Source of the DNA: Bacilli bacterium
GTDB lineage: Bacteria; Bacillota; Bacilli; Paenibacillales; NBRC-103111
Reading direction: 5' to 3'
Length of the DNA: 36,124 nt
Assembly: GCA_028287395.1 (NCBI GenBank)
Contig: JAQBPR010000116.1
Span: 1 to 36,124 of the forward strand
Shown piece by piece: positions 13,854 to 21,469 of this stretch. A model generated the notes under the pieces. The model was given only the letters and a program-made list of their open reading frames with translations, was not told the origin of the DNA and ran no database searches. The stretch's first letter is position 1. The number at the start of each line of letters is the position of its first letter. The position numbers and the translations under genes were made by a program.

Positions 13854-14486
13854 TTAATTGATCAGACGACGAGCACCCCAATAATGCGAATCATAGTAGG
13901 GAGTACCAAAAAATGTGCTGATTTTCACTTCTCTTGTTCCCATGGTACCTGCTTGAAGTATCTTATTATTTCCAAGATAAATGGCTACATGAGAAACACC
14001 ACTCGTATAAGTCCCTTGCAAAAAGACAAGATCTCCTTTACGAAGATCGTTTTTATTTACGGCTACTCCCATTTGACTGATCAATGCTGCAGAGTGAAGC
14101 AGATTAAAGCCGTTTTGATTAAATACGTATTGGACAAATCCGGAGCAATCAAAGGCCACGCCAGGCGTGTCTCCACCAAACATATAGGGTGTTCCGAGCT
14201 GCTTCATTCCGATTGCGATGATGGCATCCGCTTTAGAATTCCAGCTCTGTTTTTGTGAAACGGGATTTGGAAGTTGGATTGAGGTGCCTTTGTAGATATT
14301 GTAGGGATCAACTTGCGGATTGGCTGCTTGAAGAATAGATAGATTAATATTAAATTTTTGGGAAATGGTCCAGAACGTATCTACATCTGTGGCTATGTAG
14401 CGGTTTGAAGGTGATGCTGATGCTGACGCGATTCCACTAATAAAAAGGCTCGTGACTAAAACAGTCGAAAGAATTGTTTTTTTCAT
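13854..14486 (-). CDS. LysM plus NlpC/P60 cell-wall D,L-endopeptidase
   Basis: 210 residues, ATG 14486 after CTAGGAGG. A signal peptide occupies about 1-25 (KKTILSTVLVTSLFISGIASASA). A single LysM domain spans ~29-75 for peptidoglycan binding (TFWTISQKFNINLSILQAAN). The catalytic NlpC/P60 domain (~83-210) has Cys114 in FDCSGF and His166 in SHVAIYLG. The enzyme should cut gamma-D-Glu-diaminopimelate bonds in wall peptides, like CwlS/LytE/LytF of B. subtilis but with one LysM rather than several. It is convergent to the CotS-like genes. Whether it acts in growth or sporulation cannot be told. Confidence 0.92.
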   Translation of the reverse strand: MKKTILSTVLVTSLFISGIASASASPSNRYIATDVDTFWTISQKFNINLSILQAANPQVDPYNIYKGTSIQLPNPVSQKQSWNSKADAIIAIGMKQLGTPYMFGGDTPGVAFDCSGFVQYVFNQNGFNLLHSAALISQMGVAVNKNDLRKGDLVFLQGTYTSGVSHVAIYLGNNKILQAGTMGTREVKISTFFGTPYYDSHYWGARRLIN

Positions 14487-14707
14487 ATGTTACCTCCTAG
14501 TTGTTTTTCTTGCAGCACATTTATTCTAGCAGAGATGAAGTTATAGTGAACACAAGTAAATTATGGGATTAAAGTAAAGAGTGCGTTCTGGAAGCAAACA
14601 AAAAAAACATATGTGAGTATCACCACTTTCTTTAAGATCACATAAGATGATTAAAATCCTTGGCTATACAATTCGTTTATGGCTAGGTTTAAAGAGAGGT
14701 GGACTAA

Positions 14708-15619
14708 ATGATAAAAATGAGGAAGATCCAAAGTAATTTGGGCAAAAAGCCTGTACGAGGTGATATGTGGGATCTAGTAACTTTAAAACACTTATTACAA
14801 AGAAAACCAAAAATACTCTATAGAGGTAAAAGCCGGTATCAAAATATTGTCCTGTTTGAGGCTAAAGATATACGGATGTATCTTGATAAGCAACTGCAAT
14901 TTAGCTCATTGGATGAACGTTTTTATCACGAGGCGCTTGTTCATCCGGCCATGACAATGTCTCCTAGGCGTCGCAATGTTTTGATATTGGGTGGGGGAGA
15001 TGGACTTGCATTACGGGAAGTACTTAAATATAAAGATGTAAAATCGGTGGATCTTGTTGAAATGGATCCCAAAATAATCACAATAGCAAGAAGAAAGCCT
15101 GTCTCTTTATTAAATCAACGTTCATTATTTGATCAACGCGTGAAGGTCCATAATAAAGATGCCAGAAACTTTTTAAAATTGAAGTCAAAATCTTACGATG
15201 TTATTATTGTTGATTTTCCTGATCCATCAGATAAAGAGTTAAGTAAGCTGTATACCAAAGAATTCTTCCGAATTGTAACGAAATCACTCGCTTCAGATGG
15301 AATTATTGTTTGTCAGTCGCAATCAACGGAAGATATGCCGCTTGTGTTTTGGAGCATTTATCATACTTTGAAAAGTATAGGTATGTATACGAAATGCTAT
15401 AAAGTTTATGTACCTTCTTTCGGAGATTGGGGCTTTAATATCGCTTCATTTAAAAGACTAGCTCCTGGTGTGAAAAAAGTATCCGTCCCCAACCAAACAC
15501 TCCCCAAAAACCTTGCGACCTTGTTCAAATTATCAAAGGAAGATCTTCAAGAAAAATATAGTGCCTCGTCAAATAGCTTAAAGAATCTAAAATTATACAA
15601 ATATTATCATATGACTTAG
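14708..15619 (+). CDS. spermidine-synthase-like aminopropyltransferase 1
   Basis: 303 residues, ATG 14708 after GAGAGGTGG. The Rossmann methyltransferase-like core keeps the SpeE signatures: LILGGGDGLALREVLKY for the decarboxylated-AdoMet loop, VDLVEMDP for the acidic strand, an NKDARNF turn, and VDFPDPSDKELSKLYTKEF. Both catalytic-site Asp positions (D..D) are present. The N-terminal ~90 residues replace the usual small beta domain with a basic segment, and a ~70-residue C-terminal extension is rich in Lys and Ser. It should transfer an aminopropyl group to a polyamine. Linkage to metK and speD supports this, but the substrate may not be putrescine. Confidence 0.75.
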   Translation: MIKMRKIQSNLGKKPVRGDMWDLVTLKHLLQRKPKILYRGKSRYQNIVLFEAKDIRMYLDKQLQFSSLDERFYHEALVHPAMTMSPRRRNVLILGGGDGLALREVLKYKDVKSVDLVEMDPKIITIARRKPVSLLNQRSLFDQRVKVHNKDARNFLKLKSKSYDVIIVDFPDPSDKELSKLYTKEFFRIVTKSLASDGIIVCQSQSTEDMPLVFWSIYHTLKSIGMYTKCYKVYVPSFGDWGFNIASFKRLAPGVKKVSVPNQTLPKNLATLFKLSKEDLQEKYSASSNSLKNLKLYKYYHMT

Positions 15620-15638
15620 TCAGCCTCGACAGCCAGAA

Positions 15639-15665
15639 GTCTCTTTCATGCGAAAGAGGCTTTTT
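15639..15665 (+). terminator. intrinsic terminator after aminopropyltransferase 1
   Basis: GTCTCTTTC (15639-15647) pairs with GAAAGAGGC (15652-15660), with one G:U pair and a 4-base loop, followed by TTTTT. It also lies at the end of the minus-strand dioxygenase relic. Confidence 0.8.
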
Positions 15666-15994
15666 AATCTTGATAAGGATGAGCAACCCAACCTATGGAA
15701 TCAATAAACAATCGGACTGCAACCACGCTGCGGTTTTCCATTAAGGTAAAGAAATGAGGTGTATTAACCGGTACAGAGATTACATCCCCTGGTGATAATT
15801 CTATATTGAAATACCCCGTGTAATCGTTCCCTTTCACCGTAAAGATCCCGTTTCCTGCTGTAATGGCACGAACTTCATCCTCGGTAATTTGTATTCCAGT
15901 GTTCATATAGAACACCCTGCTCTTCAAGGAATTTTTTAACGTTATCCTCGCCTGTTATTCTTTCATTTGTTTTACGAAGTAGAATTGTCGCCAT
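15664..15994 (-). pseudogene. acireductone dioxygenase relic (internal deletion and frameshift)
   Basis: The N-terminal part starts at ATG 15994 (AAAGGAGA upstream). It reads ATILLRKTNERITGEDNVKK then EEQGVLYEHWN, as in acireductone dioxygenase (MtnD) of the methionine salvage pathway. The C-terminal cupin part is in another frame (up to about 15900). It reads TEDEVRAITAGNGIFTVKG, GDVISVPVNTPHFFTL and FIDSIGWV. About 55 central residues are missing, including both His of the metal-binding HxH before TEDEV. The relic cannot be active. Methylthioadenosine is the by-product of spermidine synthesis, so its place between SpeE-like and MetK genes is functionally coherent. Confidence 0.8.
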
Positions 15995-16030
15995 ATCCAT
16001 TTCTCCTTTCTTAAAACTATATGTCGAGGA

Positions 16031-16069
16031 AAGTAGATTTGCTTGTATATTTCTCACCCAAATCTACTT
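16031..16069. promoter_or_regulatory. 10-bp inverted repeat upstream of metK
   Basis: AAGTAGATTT (16031-16040) and AAATCTACTT (16060-16069) are perfect arms with a 19-base loop. They lie between the divergent dioxygenase relic and MetK, about 100 bases before the MetK start. No SAM riboswitch pattern is seen here, and no T-run follows. The repeat could be an operator or leader hairpin. Confidence 0.4.
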
Positions 16070-16167
16070 CATATGATCACTCATTTAAAATTGAATATTA
16101 TATTAGCCGTTTCAAAATTCCTCTAGTAGAATATGATATCTTAATTTACTTTAGAAATGGGGATGAG

Positions 16168-17376
16168 ATGAAAATGGCTATTAAAAAAGGACGCTATCTG
16201 TTTACATCTGAATCAGTGACTGAAGGTCATCCTGATAAAATATGCGACCAAATTTCCGATGGTATATTAGATGCCATTTACGAGAAAGATCCATATGCCC
16301 GTGTTGCTTGTGAATGCTGTGTAGGTCGGGGTTTTGTTCTTGTTACCGGAGAAATTTCAGCAAATGCTCATATCGATTATCAAAAAATTGTTCGTAATAC
16401 AATTAGTAACATTGGGTATACAAGAGCAGATATCGGTTTCGATGCTCATACATGTGCGATTTTCATAGGAATCAATGAACAATCACCTGATATCGCAATG
16501 GGCGTCAACAAAGCTTTAGAAATTCGCGAAGGCTTGATGAATGAAGGTCAGATTGACGAGATCGGTGCCGGTGATCAGGGACTAATGTTTGGTTTCGCGT
16601 GTAATGAAACACCGGAATTAATGCCATTACCGATATCTCTGTCCCATAAACTGGCTTATCAATTGGCTGAAGTACGAAAAAACGGAACAATGCCTTATTT
16701 GCGTCCTGACGGGAAAGTGCAAGTCACCGTAGAATACGAAGGTGGTCGACCATTACGTATCGATTCTATCGTAATCTCAACGCAACATGATTCCGAAGTG
16801 TCCCAAGAGACAATAAAAAAAGATATTCATGAATATGTGATTCCGTTAGTCATTCCGGCAGATTTTATTGATCAAAACACAAACTATTTCATTAACCCAA
16901 CCGGTCGTTTTGTGATTGGTGGCCCGCAGGCAGATGCAGGATTAACGGGACGTAAAATAATTGCTGATACCTATGGTGGTTACGCACGTCATGGCGGAGG
17001 TGCATTCTCGGGTAAAGATCCGACCAAAGTTGACCGTTCAGCTGCTTATGCTGCGAGGTATGTAGCGAAAAACATTGTTGCGGCAGGTCTTGCAGAAAAA
17101 TGTGAAGTTCTGATAGCTTATGCCATTGGCGTAGCACATCCCGTTTGTATAGCTGTCGATACATTTGGTACAGGGAAGATTGACGATGATATATTAATTC
17201 AATTGATACGCAACCATTTTGATCTTCGTCCGGCAGGTATTATTAAAATGTTGAATCTTCGTCGGCCGATTTATCAGAAAACAGCTGCATATGGCCATTT
17301 TGGTCGTACGGATGTTCAATTTTCTTGGGAACAGACAGATAAAGCGGAGTTGCTAAAAAAGGAAACAGAGTCGTGA
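16168..17376 (+). CDS. metK: S-adenosylmethionine synthetase
   Basis: About 402 residues from ATG 16168 (GGGGATGAG upstream); ATG 16174 is equally possible, while the frame upstream to 16021 is non-homologous. The signature motifs are intact: [20 protein letters not shown] at the start, [12 protein letters not shown] near the middle, and [16 protein letters not shown] for the phosphate loop. It makes AdoMet from methionine and ATP in the cytoplasm. The gene directly precedes speD, so it probably feeds AdoMet to decarboxylation. A housekeeping metK is normally located elsewhere in Bacillales, so this may be a dedicated paralogue; that cannot be tested inside the window. Confidence 0.95.
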   Translation: MKMAIKKGRYLFTSESVTEGHPDKICDQISDGILDAIYEKDPYARVACECCVGRGFVLVTGEISANAHIDYQKIVRNTISNIGYTRADIGFDAHTCAIFIGINEQSPDIAMGVNKALEIREGLMNEGQIDEIGAGDQGLMFGFACNETPELMPLPISLSHKLAYQLAEVRKNGTMPYLRPDGKVQVTVEYEGGRPLRIDSIVISTQHDSEVSQETIKKDIHEYVIPLVIPADFIDQNTNYFINPTGRFVIGGPQADAGLTGRKIIADTYGGYARHGGGAFSGKDPTKVDRSAAYAARYVAKNIVAAGLAEKCEVLIAYAIGVAHPVCIAVDTFGTGKIDDDILIQLIRNHFDLRPAGIIKMLNLRRPIYQKTAAYGHFGRTDVQFSWEQTDKAELLKKETES

Positions 17377-17425
17377 CCTTGTTCACATGTATGGCTTTTG
17401 AAACATTATTAAGGGGTGATGAGAT

Positions 17426-17797
17426 ATGGAATACTCAACATATGGAAGGCATATTGTTGTTGATTTTTGGGGTGTGGATTTTGGTCTTCTAAATAATATT
17501 GATTTTTTGCAAGAAATCATGAAAGATGCAGGTGAAAAATGCCTTGCAACCGTGTTATCAGTAGCTTATGAAAAATTCGATCCCAATGGCGGTACAGTCA
17601 TTATTATTTTATCTGAAAGTCATCTTTCGATTCACACATATCCTGAAAAAGGGTTTGCCGCAATTGATTGTTACACATGCGGAAAGAAAACAGAACCAAA
17701 CAAAGCTATCAACTACTTAATTGAGATGTTAAAACCTAAAGCTACGTACACAAAAACATTAATTCGTGGTTTAAACAAAATAGAAGTCATGGATTAA
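17426..17797 (+). CDS. speD: S-adenosylmethionine decarboxylase proenzyme, class 1B
   Basis: 123 residues, ATG 17426 after AAGGGGTGATGAG. The self-processing site is in LSESHLSIHTYPE: cleavage between Glu64 and Ser65 would create the pyruvoyl cofactor. His70 and Cys85 (AAIDCYTCG) match the other processing and catalytic residues of the bacterial short class. The product, decarboxylated AdoMet, is the aminopropyl donor for spermidine synthases, two of which flank this gene at 14708 and 20374. It lies 49 bases after metK in the same direction, so co-transcription is likely. Confidence 0.95.
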   Translation: MEYSTYGRHIVVDFWGVDFGLLNNIDFLQEIMKDAGEKCLATVLSVAYEKFDPNGGTVIIILSESHLSIHTYPEKGFAAIDCYTCGKKTEPNKAINYLIEMLKPKATYTKTLIRGLNKIEVMD

Positions 17798-17880
17798 TCC
17801 AGAAATAGCTTCTTTAATTCATCTGAATTGAGAATGATAGTTTTTTTCTAGTTTTTAGTGGAAATTAATAGATAATATAC

Positions 17881-17913
17881 TCGTATCTAGTACAATTACC
17901 ATTAACTTTCATA
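17881..17913 (+). promoter_or_regulatory. duplicated promoter-like element, copy B
   Basis: TCGTATCTAGTACAATTAC and the following TTAACTTTCATA match the element at 13741-13774. This copy precedes the small ORF and the permease gene by about 50-210 bases, so it could drive them. CATATAAAT loosely resembles the -10 box of mother-cell sigma factors. The rest of the 17798-18125 gap holds a T-rich stretch at 17840 and the small ORF. Confidence 0.4.
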
Positions 17914-17958
17914 TAAATAGAGTATAACTAACTAAAGAAGGAGGAGCTCAGAAATTAT

Positions 17959-18150
17959 GTGAGAGGGGAAGTTAAAATGACTATCAATTTCATTTTTATA
18001 TTTAAATTTATGCAAAGGCTTCACTATCAATTTTTTGCAAAACCGATCCTCTTTCTAAAAAGAAGCAGAAAATACTCAGGAGGGTGGTTACTGTTTCAAG
18101 TTAATAGGTGGGGATGTGATCTTCCATGCTTGACATGTCCACAATATTAA
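17959..18150 (+). CDS. possible small leader peptide upstream of the permease
   Basis: GAAGGAGGAG (17937-17946) is followed by ATG at 17957, which is immediately closed by TGA (ATGTGA). GTG 17959 in the next frame opens 63 codons, and a nested ATG at 17977 gives 57 residues. The product is hydrophobic and basic at first (NFIFIFKFMQRLHYQFF) with a WG..LPCLTCP end. It overlaps the permease start by 25 bases. It may be a leader ORF controlling the permease, a small membrane peptide, or chance. No homology is recognised. Confidence 0.35.
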   Translation: MRGEVKMTINFIFIFKFMQRLHYQFFAKPILFLKRSRKYSGGWLLFQVNRWGCDLPCLTCPQY

Positions 18151-19547
18151 CGATTGGCGTCTTTTTTATGACCATAGTTTTTCTAATGTGGCGGCCGTGG
18201 GGCATTAACGAATCGATCCCACCAACGATTGGTGCCACTATCATCATTATTGCAGGCATTGTATCTTTCTCTGATTTGTTCGTAATCTATCAGACTGTCA
18301 GTGGAGCCATCACCACGATTCTATCTACTATCGTGATGTCTATCGTACTGGATAGCATAGGTTTCTTTCGCTGGTCCGCTTATTACGTGGTAGTGAGAGC
18401 AAAAGGGTCTGGAATACGGCTCTATTGGTATATTACACTCTTATGCTTTTTGATGACTTTGTTTTTTAATAATGATGGAAGTATATTGATTACTACTCCT
18501 ATTATTATTCAAATAGTGACGATTTTAAATTTAAAGATGCATCAAAAATTACCCTACCTTATTTCAGGGGCACTTGTGGCAACGGCCTCCAGCGCACCAA
18601 TCGGGGTAAGCAACCTGGCCAATCTTATAGCGATGAAAATCGTCGGGCTCGATCTTAACTCTTATGTGGTTCTGATGTTTGTTCCATCTATGATAGGGAT
18701 TTGCAGTATATCATTCATACTTTTCCTCTATTTTCGGAAGGATATCCCTCTGAAGATAGCTCAAAACCCAGCAGATTCCTCCTCTTCCCCTTTAAGTGTT
18801 CCTCGTGCCTATTATAGTTTAAAAACAATAGAGCGGTGGATTAGGGGTCGTGAAATGAATCAAAACCCTCCCTACCATCCGTTGAAGGAGGGGCGAGATG
18901 CTAGGGATCCAATAGATTGGTGGTTGTTTCGAACGTCCATATATATTGTGATCTTGATCAGGCTTAGTCTTTTTGCAGGTTCTAGCGTAGGAATTCCAAT
19001 CGAATGGGTTGCAATCGCCGGTCCCCTGATTTTGATTGCCCTCCGATGGTATCGGACTGGAATCGGTATTACGGATTTGATCCATAAAACCCCATGGTAT
19101 ACGCTGCTGTTTGCCTTCAGCATTTATGTTGTGGTTTATGCTCTGCATAATATTGGGATGACCACCTTTATGGTAAACCATTTAAAGGAATTTATCTCCC
19201 AAAGCGAATTTTATGCTGTCATGGGCTATGGTTTACTGCTCACAGTAATGTCCAATATGCTGAATAATTTACCTTCTGTGATGCTAGGCACACTTGTTTT
19301 AAAGGAAATGAACCTGGACACGCACATCTTGCAAATCGCGTATTTGGCTAATATTATCGGAAGCGACATAGGCTCTCTAATTACACCTATGGGCACTTTG
19401 GCATCCTTGATTTGGATGTTTATTTTGAGAAAGAACAAGATCAAATTATCTTGGATGCAATATATCAAAGTTACGATCATTGTAATTCCGATCGGACTTT
19501 TCATCAGTTTGTTAAGCTTATACCTTTGGATTAAAATCATCAGTTGA
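18126..19547 (+). CDS. ArsB/NhaD-superfamily permease
   Basis: 473 residues, ATG 18126 with GGTGGGGA about 12 bases upstream. About eleven to twelve membrane segments can be picked out. The family pattern of ion transporters includes LMTLFFNNDGSILITTPI in the first half and MSNMLNNLPSVMLGTLVL in the second; both are the Asn-containing re-entrant loops of the ArsB/NhaD fold. A hydrophilic loop at ~225-255 separates the halves. No ArsR, ArsC or ArsA gene is nearby, so arsenite export is not implied. In this polyamine and spore neighbourhood the cargo could be another anion or organic solute. Transport direction and substrate are unknown. Confidence 0.85.
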   Translation: MLDMSTILTIGVFFMTIVFLMWRPWGINESIPPTIGATIIIIAGIVSFSDLFVIYQTVSGAITTILSTIVMSIVLDSIGFFRWSAYYVVVRAKGSGIRLYWYITLLCFLMTLFFNNDGSILITTPIIIQIVTILNLKMHQKLPYLISGALVATASSAPIGVSNLANLIAMKIVGLDLNSYVVLMFVPSMIGICSISFILFLYFRKDIPLKIAQNPADSSSSPLSVPRAYYSLKTIERWIRGREMNQNPPYHPLKEGRDARDPIDWWLFRTSIYIVILIRLSLFAGSSVGIPIEWVAIAGPLILIALRWYRTGIGITDLIHKTPWYTLLFAFSIYVVVYALHNIGMTTFMVNHLKEFISQSEFYAVMGYGLLLTVMSNMLNNLPSVMLGTLVLKEMNLDTHILQIAYLANIIGSDIGSLITPMGTLASLIWMFILRKNKIKLSWMQYIKVTIIVIPIGLFISLLSLYLWIKIIS

Positions 19548-19559
19548 AGGAGGATCCCT

Positions 19560-20231
19560 ATGAACAACTTGCACACCTTAGCCGGCAAGCCAGTAGAGTT
19601 AGAGATATCCGGTAAAATGCTCTCTATTCATGGAAATCTCATTGAGTTCGGCAAGGATATTCTCGTGATTTACAATGGCAAAGATTTTCTTTATATTCCT
19701 TCGATTCATGTACAACATATAAAGTTAGCTTTAAAAGCAGATTTTGAATCGGCAGACCTTCCGGGAACACCTTTGGAAAACCAAGCAGATTCCATTGATT
19801 ACCGGAAAATATTAACAAATGCCACTGGATTATTTGTAGAACTTTATGTCATGGGCAAACATTCGATCCATGGTTATCTGACGAGCGTAAAGGACGATTT
19901 CTTAGTCCTTAATTCGCCGATTTTTCATACGGTAGTGATCTCTTTAAACCATATTAAATATTTGATACCTTACAACAGTGACTCAACACCTTATTTATTA
20001 AAAAAAGAACACTTCTTTCTTGTTAGACCCTTCAATATGGAGTTGGCCAATACATTTGAGCAACAGCTAAAAAAGTTAGAGGGAGTGTTCATCGTTCTGG
20101 ACTTGGGTGAAAACCCTAAGAAAATTGGTCTGCTTAAGAAATTTGAAGATCAAACACTGGAACTTGTCATAGCTGACGGGAGTTCGGTATATATGCATTT
20201 GGAGCATTTGAAAACGATACATCTGCCATAA
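19560..20231 (+). CDS. DUF2642-like protein with three Sm-like repeats
   Basis: 223 residues, ATG 19560 preceded by GAAGGAGGA and 12 bases after the permease stop, so the two are likely one operon. Three units of about 60-70 residues share a short beta-barrel pattern: LAGKPVELEIS...IHGNLIEFGKDILVIYNG...YIPSIHVQHIK; ATGLFVELYVMGKHSIHGYL...DDFLVLNS; and KLEGVFIVLDLG...IGLLKKFEDQTLELVIADGS. This resembles DUF2642 proteins (YuzF-like), some of which occur in spore-forming Bacillales. It has no signal peptide. The biochemical role is unknown. Confidence 0.6.
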   Translation: MNNLHTLAGKPVELEISGKMLSIHGNLIEFGKDILVIYNGKDFLYIPSIHVQHIKLALKADFESADLPGTPLENQADSIDYRKILTNATGLFVELYVMGKHSIHGYLTSVKDDFLVLNSPIFHTVVISLNHIKYLIPYNSDSTPYLLKKEHFFLVRPFNMELANTFEQQLKKLEGVFIVLDLGENPKKIGLLKKFEDQTLELVIADGSSVYMHLEHLKTIHLP

Positions 20232-20311
20232 TCACTCATCTATTCTCGGTTCATACCCGGTTATTAGGGGATGGACTTTTTCTTTATGAACCTGTGGAAG
20301 AGCCGATTAAA

Positions 20312-20338
20312 GCCTCCTCTCGGCGGCCTAGAGGAGGC
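20312..20338 (-). terminator. stem-loop between convergent genes, probable weak terminator
   Basis: GCCTCCTCT (20312-20320) and AGAGGAGGC (20330-20338) form a perfect 9-bp stem. The minus strand then reads TTTAATC, a poor T-run, 36 bases after the stop of aminopropyltransferase 2. Further inverted pairs surround it: CTCGGTTC 20245 with GAACCGAG 20351, and GGGGATGG 20267 with CCATCCCC 20362. Confidence 0.45.
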
Positions 20339-20373
20339 AGGGAGAATATGGAACCGAGTGGCCATCCCCTCAA

Positions 20374-21267
20374 TCAGTGCCGTTCATGGATGTTAGCTAG
20401 AACTCTGTTACTATCTGTCTGGATTCTTCTCTGAGCCCACTTTCGCCGATACTTGTAAGGGATGTGGAACATCCCCCTCAATCTTGCTGAGGTCAGGAAG
20501 CGGGTGGAGATCGGAATTTTTATGTCGCGGGGCGATATCGGTCTGGTTGCTGCTACACAGAAACACCAGTCCTCTCCATATTTCTTCATGACATCAAAAT
20601 GATAGGGCAATACATAAAAACCGGCTGCCTTGAGCGTTGCTTTGATACTCGAGCAGTATTCAGGCATCTCTGACAGCACGGAGCAAGCTACGGAAATGAC
20701 TCCCCTTGGTGTCAGCCGCTTTTTCAGGAGTCTGTAAAACTCCCGGCTAAAGAGACGTCTGAGCCCGGGGGAGTCATGGCTAGGTTCCGGGATGTCGATG
20801 ATGATGACATCCCACTTCTTCTGATTCTTCTCCACGAACGACCTGCCGTCCTGAACTCTTGTCTGCACCTTTGGATTGTTCAAAGAACCTTTATTGAACT
20901 TAACCAGCGGCTTCAATTTCTTGCCTAAATCTATCATTGTGGCGTCTATGTCAACGACCGTGATCTCCTTTACTCCAGGATAACGGAGTGTTTCTCGCGT
21001 TGTAATACCTCCACCGCCGCCGATCATCAGGATGCGCTGCCGCTTCTTGGCAAAGGCCATTGGGATGTGGACTAACGCTTCTGCCCACATATTGTCATCC
21101 TCTGTCGTGCCAAACATCACGTAGCCGTCGCCATAGATCAACACGTTGCCATTATTTTGCTTGACCACAGCGATTCGCTGTATGGGTGTCTTAATTCGGC
21201 GCAGAATGCGGTATTTCCCGTCTGGTTCATCATCCTTGGATATATATTTCCTGAGGGACACAACCAT
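20374..21267 (-). CDS. spermidine-synthase-like aminopropyltransferase 2, variant motif
   Basis: 297 residues, ATG 21267 after AAAAGGAGG. The SpeE-like core is clear: ILMIGGGGGITTRETLRY, EITVVDIDATMIDLGKKLKP, an RVQDGRSFVE turn and VIIIDIPEPSHDSPGLRRLFSREFY. Two positions deviate from active spermidine synthases. The Asp of the GGGDG loop is Gly, and the second Asp of the D-x-x-D substrate motif is Glu. The C-terminal ~60 residues are very basic. It may have a changed substrate or be a non-catalytic partner. It shares architecture with the 14708 gene and faces the permease operon convergently. Confidence 0.75.
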   Translation of the reverse strand: MVVSLRKYISKDDEPDGKYRILRRIKTPIQRIAVVKQNNGNVLIYGDGYVMFGTTEDDNMWAEALVHIPMAFAKKRQRILMIGGGGGITTRETLRYPGVKEITVVDIDATMIDLGKKLKPLVKFNKGSLNNPKVQTRVQDGRSFVEKNQKKWDVIIIDIPEPSHDSPGLRRLFSREFYRLLKKRLTPRGVISVACSVLSEMPEYCSSIKATLKAAGFYVLPYHFDVMKKYGEDWCFCVAATRPISPRDIKIPISTRFLTSARLRGMFHIPYKYRRKWAQRRIQTDSNRVLANIHERH

Positions 21268-21469
21268 GAATAGCCTCCTTTTAACTAATTGTTTTTACAT
21301 GAAAAGCTGCAAAAACCTATTATCAATAAATGTCAGATGTCCTGATAATGATATGGTTTATAGCGGATTTTATGTAAAATTGTACGTTAGCCCTTCTAAC
21401 TGAATGTATTAGATCATAAGTTCCTCGTTACTCAAGGATATGGACAATTAGAAGCACCTATTGGATGTT

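Noticed and set aside
15995-16167. SAM (S-box) riboswitch upstream of metK
   Set aside because: I could not find the conserved S-box helices or a terminator/antiterminator pair by eye.
18126-19547. Arsenite efflux pump as a firm call
   Set aside because: The fold fits ArsB/NhaD, but no arsR, arsC or arsA is present, so the substrate was left open.
18819-19588. Minus-strand frames within the permease gene
   Set aside because: Membrane-protein codon patterns keep the antisense open; no ribosome site and no homology.
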